Below the pieces are notes generated by a model. That model worked only from the letters and a program-made list of their open reading frames with translations, had not been told where the DNA came from and searched no databases. Made by a program: the position numbers and the translations under genes. From Saprospiraceae bacterium (GTDB taxonomy: Bacteria; Bacteroidota; Bacteroidia; Chitinophagales; Saprospiraceae): 16,488 nucleotides of DNA. Below are positions 13,303 through 16,488 of the stretch, piece after piece. The stretch lies in the NCBI GenBank assembly GCA_020849825.1, contig JADZFP010000360.1, positions 1 through 16,488 on the forward strand, read 5' to 3'. Each line of letters starts with the position of its first letter. Position 1 is the first letter of the stretch.

Positions 13303-14853
13303 ATGAAAAAACATATACTCTCCCTACTTGCTTTTTCTGTGCTTTTCTTCGCATTTTCTGCTTGCGACAAAGATGTGACAGGCGAATACGCCGAATTGCA
13401 AGCCTTGTCGCCCGCCAGTCAGGACCTCAACGCCGGCGTCTGGAAAACGGTCGTTCTGACTACGCCCGATGAAGTCGCTGTGCCGGCGCCGTCCGACGTA
13501 AATTCGGCGGAATACCAGGCCGAACTGGCTGCCGGTAAACAAGCGCTGGCCGGTTTGAGCGATAAGCAGAAAGAAATCATCCGCTACTGGAGTGCGGGTT
13601 CGGTGCTGCGCTGGAACGAGATCATGCGCTACCTCGTTGCCAAATACAACCTTGCGCCGGCGCCCAATGCCGATGGTACTTATCCCGTGCCGGATGCCAG
13701 CAACCCGTTTTCCTATCCGGAATTTCCGTTTGCCAATCCGCCCTACTCCGCCCGCGCTTATGCCTATGCCAGCGTGGCGCAGTTTGACGCCCTGGTGGCC
13801 GGCTGGCATTTCAAGAGCCTGTATAACCGCCCGGCGCCGTACAACGTCGATGCGACCATCGAGCCGTATCACGTGGCGAAAACAAGCCTCCCGAGTTACC
13901 CGCTTGAAGACGCCGTAGTCGCCGGCGCCGCCTTTACCATGCTGCGCGCACTGTTTCCTGCCGACACGGCATTTATCAATGAAAAGGTAAATGAAGCTGC
14001 CTGGTACAAACAATGGGCCGGCGCCGCCGTGGCATCCGATGTTACGGCCGGTCTCAATCTGGGCAAATCGGTGGCTGCGAAGGTGCTCAACCGCGCCAAA
14101 AGCGACGGTATGAAAAACGCGATCGGCAGCAAATCCATTCAGGACAGTTTGCAGCAACGGGTTGAAGCCTTGGGCGAAACTTCATGGATAAGCCTGGAAA
14201 GCCCGCGCCGTCCGGGCATGTTGATGATGTTCGGCGCCGTCAAACCCTGGTTGTTTGACCCTGCCAATATCGAATCAATTCGCCCTGTTCCTCCGCCGTC
14301 GGTTAATTCAGATGCTTTCAAAGCCGAATTGGAAGAAGTCAAGCGCGAAGCCGACCCTTCCGACCGTGAAAAAATGCGCATCGTACATTTTTGGGCCGAC
14401 GGTACGGGAACCTACACCCCTCCAGGCCACTGGAACGTGTTTGCCTTTGAGGAAATTTACAACGCCGGGCAGAGCGAAGTACGGGCTGCCCGCAACTTTG
14501 CCCTCCTGAACATGGCCATGATGGATGCCGCCATTGCCTGCTGGGAAACCAAATACTACTACATGGTCCCGCGCCCCAGCCAGATGGACCCCTCGATCAA
14601 AACCCTGACGGGATTGCCCAATTTCCCCGCCTACACTTCCGGGCATTCCACCTTTTCTGCTACCGGGGCTACCGTACTGGGGCACTTGTTCCCCTCAAAG
14701 GCGGCCACCTTTAATGCCTGGGCCGATGAGGCTTCATTATCGCGTTTGTACGGCGGTATTCACTATCGAATGGATTGCGAAGCCGGGTTGCTTTGCGGCC
14801 AGGTGATCGGTGGTTTCGCCGTCGATCGGGCTCGGACGGATGGTGCGGAGTAA
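13303..14853 (+). CDS. Vanadium-dependent haloperoxidase / PAP2-type lipoprotein
   Basis: A 516-residue lipoprotein. Start at the ATG at 13303, giving MKKHILSLLAFSVLFFAFSAC with a lipobox (F-S-A-C, lipidated Cys21). The C-terminal half carries the complete vanadate/phosphate-binding signature shared by vanadium haloperoxidases and PAP2 phosphatases: K-x6-R-P at 417-425 (K417, R424), T-S-G-H at 445-448 with His448 as acid-base residue, and S-R-x5-H-x3-D at 480-491 (R481, His487, D491). The spacing matches fungal chloroperoxidase ligands. Other family-typical stretches are F-W-A-D-G-T-G-T-Y-T-P-P-G-H-W at about 363-377 and N-F-P-A-Y-T-S-G-H-S-T-F. The lipidated N-terminus places it in the periplasm or at the outer membrane. 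Whether it is a halide oxidase or a phosphatase cannot be decided from sequence. It converges with the next gene across a large inverted repeat. Confidence 0.85.
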   Translation: MKKHILSLLAFSVLFFAFSACDKDVTGEYAELQALSPASQDLNAGVWKTVVLTTPDEVAVPAPSDVNSAEYQAELAAGKQALAGLSDKQKEIIRYWSAGSVLRWNEIMRYLVAKYNLAPAPNADGTYPVPDASNPFSYPEFPFANPPYSARAYAYASVAQFDALVAGWHFKSLYNRPAPYNVDATIEPYHVAKTSLPSYPLEDAVVAGAAFTMLRALFPADTAFINEKVNEAAWYKQWAGAAVASDVTAGLNLGKSVAAKVLNRAKSDGMKNAIGSKSIQDSLQQRVEALGETSWISLESPRRPGMLMMFGAVKPWLFDPANIESIRPVPPPSVNSDAFKAELEEVKREADPSDREKMRIVHFWADGTGTYTPPGHWNVFAFEEIYNAGQSEVRAARNFALLNMAMMDAAIACWETKYYYMVPRPSQMDPSIKTLTGLPNFPAYTSGHSTFSATGATVLGHLFPSKAATFNAWADEASLSRLYGGIHYRMDCEAGLLCGQVIGGFAVDRARTDGAE

Positions 14854-15062
14854 CTGTAGCGCGCTGTAGCGCCGCTGTAGCGCCGACCTCCAGGTCGGCG
14901 ATGCTGAGAGCAGCAACAACCCGCGATTAATCGCGATTGCTCCGAAAAGAAACTACTTGCAATCTTCGAAAAGAGCAATGGCTGATAATCGCGGGTAATT
15001 TTTTCTCTCAACATCGCCGACCTGGAGGTCGGCGCTACAGTGGCGCTACAGCGGCGTTACAG
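14854..15062. repeat. 209-bp nested inverted repeat with tandem CTGTAGCGCCG units
   Basis: The outer arms (14854-14903 and 15013-15062) are near-perfect inverted copies. Each consists of three tandem CTGTAGCGCCG-type units followed by the self-complementary CGCCGACCT-(CC or GG)-AGGTCGGCG. Inside lies a second, imperfect pair: ACCCGCGATTA (14919-14929) with TAATCGCGGGT (14986-14996), and ATTGCTC (14936-14942) with GAGCAAT (14973-14979). A perfect palindrome GCGATTAATCGC lies at 14923-14934, and the direct repeat CGAAAAGA occurs at 14943 and 14967. The element starts at the base after the stop codon of the haloperoxidase-like gene and ends 7 bp before the stop codon of the convergent gene. It has no open frame. 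It could act as a bidirectional terminator or be a mobile REP/MITE-like unit. Confidence 0.9.
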
Positions 15063-15069
15063 GCCGTCG

Positions 15070-16488
15070 TTACTGCCCTCCCTTGATCCTCGAATTCTCT
15101 TTCTCTGCACCGATATTGCGATCACGTGCATTGTCTGAATTCCGGCCAAAACGCCACGACAAACCAATATTGAGCTGCTGACTTTCCCAGTCGTTGCGCA
15201 TACTGCCGCGTACCGGTCCGAAGTCGACTTTTTGCACCCAGCGCTGGCTGTCGAAAACGTCCCACCAGGCCAGGCGCAGCGTAAGCCGGTCGCTCAAAAG
15301 GTTCTTTTTGAATGCAAGATTGGCATTCCAGATTCCCTCGTTGGTAAACATACCGTCGCGCGTGGGGAACTGAGCCCACCCGGACACTTCAACGCGAAAA
15401 GATTGGGGCAGCGTAAACTCCTGACTCAAATAACATCCGCCACCCCAGGCCCGGGCGTCGAGCAGGCCATCGGACAGCTGGGCCCGAAAGCGGTTGTGCC
15501 AAACGCCGATCCAGAGGTAGCCCTCCCACCAGTCTTTGATCGGAAGGGGAGAATTGAGGTTAAAACTGATCTGATCCTGACGACTCAAATTGTCCGGCTG
15601 GGTAAATACCTGCTCCCCGACCTGCCTGGCGATAGTGCTCACCCCGGCCGTTGTACGCGTATAGCCAATGGAGAGCCCGGCTGCATCTTTGTACGAATAG
15701 CTGATCTCGCCGTTCCACGAAAAAGACGGCCGCAGGTACGGATTGCCCTGTTCGGAGGTGTAAGGATCAATCTGCCAGATAAATGGGTTGAGGTCCTGGA
15801 ACGCAGGGCGGTCGAGACGGCGGTTGAGCGACAAGCCGAGCTGGTGATCATCGGCAGGCTGAAACTGCAAATAGGCTGTCGGGAAGATGCCCAGATAAGC
15901 GGTGTCGGGGCGGTTGTCCGTCTGGCCGGTAAGCGACAGGGAACGGCCGTCGATGCGCGTACGTTCGGCGCGAACGCCGATTTGCCAGCGCCAGGGGCCC
16001 GACTGGCGGCCATAGTTGGCATATGCAGCCGCGATATTTTCATCAAAACGGAACAGGTTACTCCGGCTGGTGTCCGGGGTAGGGCCATCGCCGGGATCGA
16101 CCGTGGTGAAAAGATCGTGGTCGGTTGTCGACCAACTTGTTCTGAATCCGGCTTCGGCTTTGTAACCCGAGGGGGTGGTTTTTGCCCAGTCCGATTTGAG
16201 TACCCAAACCCCGATGTCGCCGTTGATAGCCGTTACAAGCCGGTCGAAATCAGTAGCGTTTCCTTGTTGGTCGAAACGCTGATTATTCAGGGTGTTTTGC
16301 GACGACTGGGTAAAAAGAATGCGGTCGGCGTCGATTGTCCATTCGAGCCCCAGTGTATCGGCATAGCGGTAATTCAGGTTGACGTTCCAGCGGCGGTTTT
16401 GCTCCGGGTTGAATCGTTCGGTGAACAAACTGCTTTCGGTTTGCGTGTCCGACAAAATCAGGGTGCGGTTGAAGGCCCTGGTGCGATG
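15070..16488 (-). CDS. Outer-membrane beta-barrel protein (OMP_b-brl_3 type), partial at right edge
   Basis: The C-terminal 472 residues of a gene entering from the right on the minus strand. The frame stays open to the window edge and no start is visible; the TTG at 16455 is internal. The sequence is a typical barrel with alternating strands: R-W-N-V-N-L-N-Y-R-Y, G-Y-K-A-E-A-G-F-R, W-Q-I-G-V-R-A-E-R-T, then F-I-W-Q-I-D-P-Y-T-S-E-Q-G-N-P-Y-L-R-P. It ends L-N-I-G-L-S-W-R-F-G-R-N-S followed by a charged tail (R-D-R-N ... S-R-I-K-G-G-Q). The D-P-Y-x-x-x-x-G-N-P-x-L-R-P signature and the W-R-F-G plus charged tail are hallmarks of the Bacteroidota outer membrane beta-barrel family (PF14905), TonB-receptor relatives whose N-terminus usually holds a CarboxypepD_reg-like domain and a plug; both would lie outside the window. 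Substrate unknown. Confidence 0.85.
   Translation of the reverse strand, partial: HRTRAFNRTLILSDTQTESSLFTERFNPEQNRRWNVNLNYRYADTLGLEWTIDADRILFTQSSQNTLNNQRFDQQGNATDFDRLVTAINGDIGVWVLKSDWAKTTPSGYKAEAGFRTSWSTTDHDLFTTVDPGDGPTPDTSRSNLFRFDENIAAAYANYGRQSGPWRWQIGVRAERTRIDGRSLSLTGQTDNRPDTAYLGIFPTAYLQFQPADDHQLGLSLNRRLDRPAFQDLNPFIWQIDPYTSEQGNPYLRPSFSWNGEISYSYKDAAGLSIGYTRTTAGVSTIARQVGEQVFTQPDNLSRQDQISFNLNSPLPIKDWWEGYLWIGVWHNRFRAQLSDGLLDARAWGGGCYLSQEFTLPQSFRVEVSGWAQFPTRDGMFTNEGIWNANLAFKKNLLSDRLTLRLAWWDVFDSQRWVQKVDFGPVRGSMRNDWESQQLNIGLSWRFGRNSDNARDRNIGAEKENSRIKGGQ

Noticed and set aside
14854..15062. Possible CRISPR array or tRNA because of repeated and hairpin sequence
   Set aside because: The repeated units are contiguous tandem and inverted copies with no unique spacers, and there is no cloverleaf or T-arm consensus. 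An inverted repeat element fits better.
16453..16455. TTG as the start codon of the right-edge barrel gene
   Set aside because: The frame stays open upstream to the window edge with barrel-like sequence, no signal peptide follows the TTG, and family members carry several hundred more N-terminal residues.

Overview
The window reads as chromosomal DNA of a free-living Bacteroidota, most likely Saprospiraceae-like or a relative. Two proteins end in a type A sorting domain of the type IX secretion system (T9SS). The outer-membrane proteins are of Bacteroidota types (HmuY-like protein, TonB-dependent receptor, OMP_b-brl_3 barrel, YceI proteins). Start codons lack Shine-Dalgarno sequences, and a few upstream regions carry TAnnTTTG-like -7 boxes. 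Base composition is moderately GC-rich, so several long open frames appear antisense to real genes; these are not annotated. The genus is an inference.

Layout. 1-113 is the 3' end of an FAD-linked oxidase. It converges, across a hairpin, on a secreted GH71/99-like glycoside hydrolase (172-2268, minus). 2510-5295 is a plus-strand group: a YceI protein, a porin-like outer-membrane protein, a strong intrinsic terminator, and a second, cysteine-containing YceI protein. Next comes a minus-strand run: a small four-helix membrane protein (5311-5718), an inverted repeat (about 5834-5940), a TonB-dependent receptor (5947-8013) with its partner HmuY-like T9SS protein (8072-9355), L-serine dehydratase (9477-10895) and a helical exported protein of unknown function (10953-11669). 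Divergent from that run are an OsmC-family protein (11748-12176), an outer-membrane transporter-like barrel (12272-13198) and a vanadium-haloperoxidase/PAP2-type lipoprotein (13303-14853). A 209-bp nested inverted repeat fills the gap to the last gene, an outer-membrane beta-barrel protein that runs off the right edge (15070-16488, minus).

Functional reading. Most of the window encodes cell-envelope proteins. The best-supported functional unit is the HmuY-like/TonB-receptor pair, probably for haem or another iron-containing ligand. The YceI-porin-YceI group is a plausible but uncharacterised envelope unit. SdaA (serine to pyruvate and ammonia) and the OsmC protein are ordinary housekeeping or stress genes. 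I see no tRNA, rRNA, CRISPR array, transposase or phage gene.

Gene-free gaps are all under 300 bases. 2269-2509 shows only a candidate -7 box. 5719-5946 and 14854-15069 are largely occupied by the inverted repeats described below.
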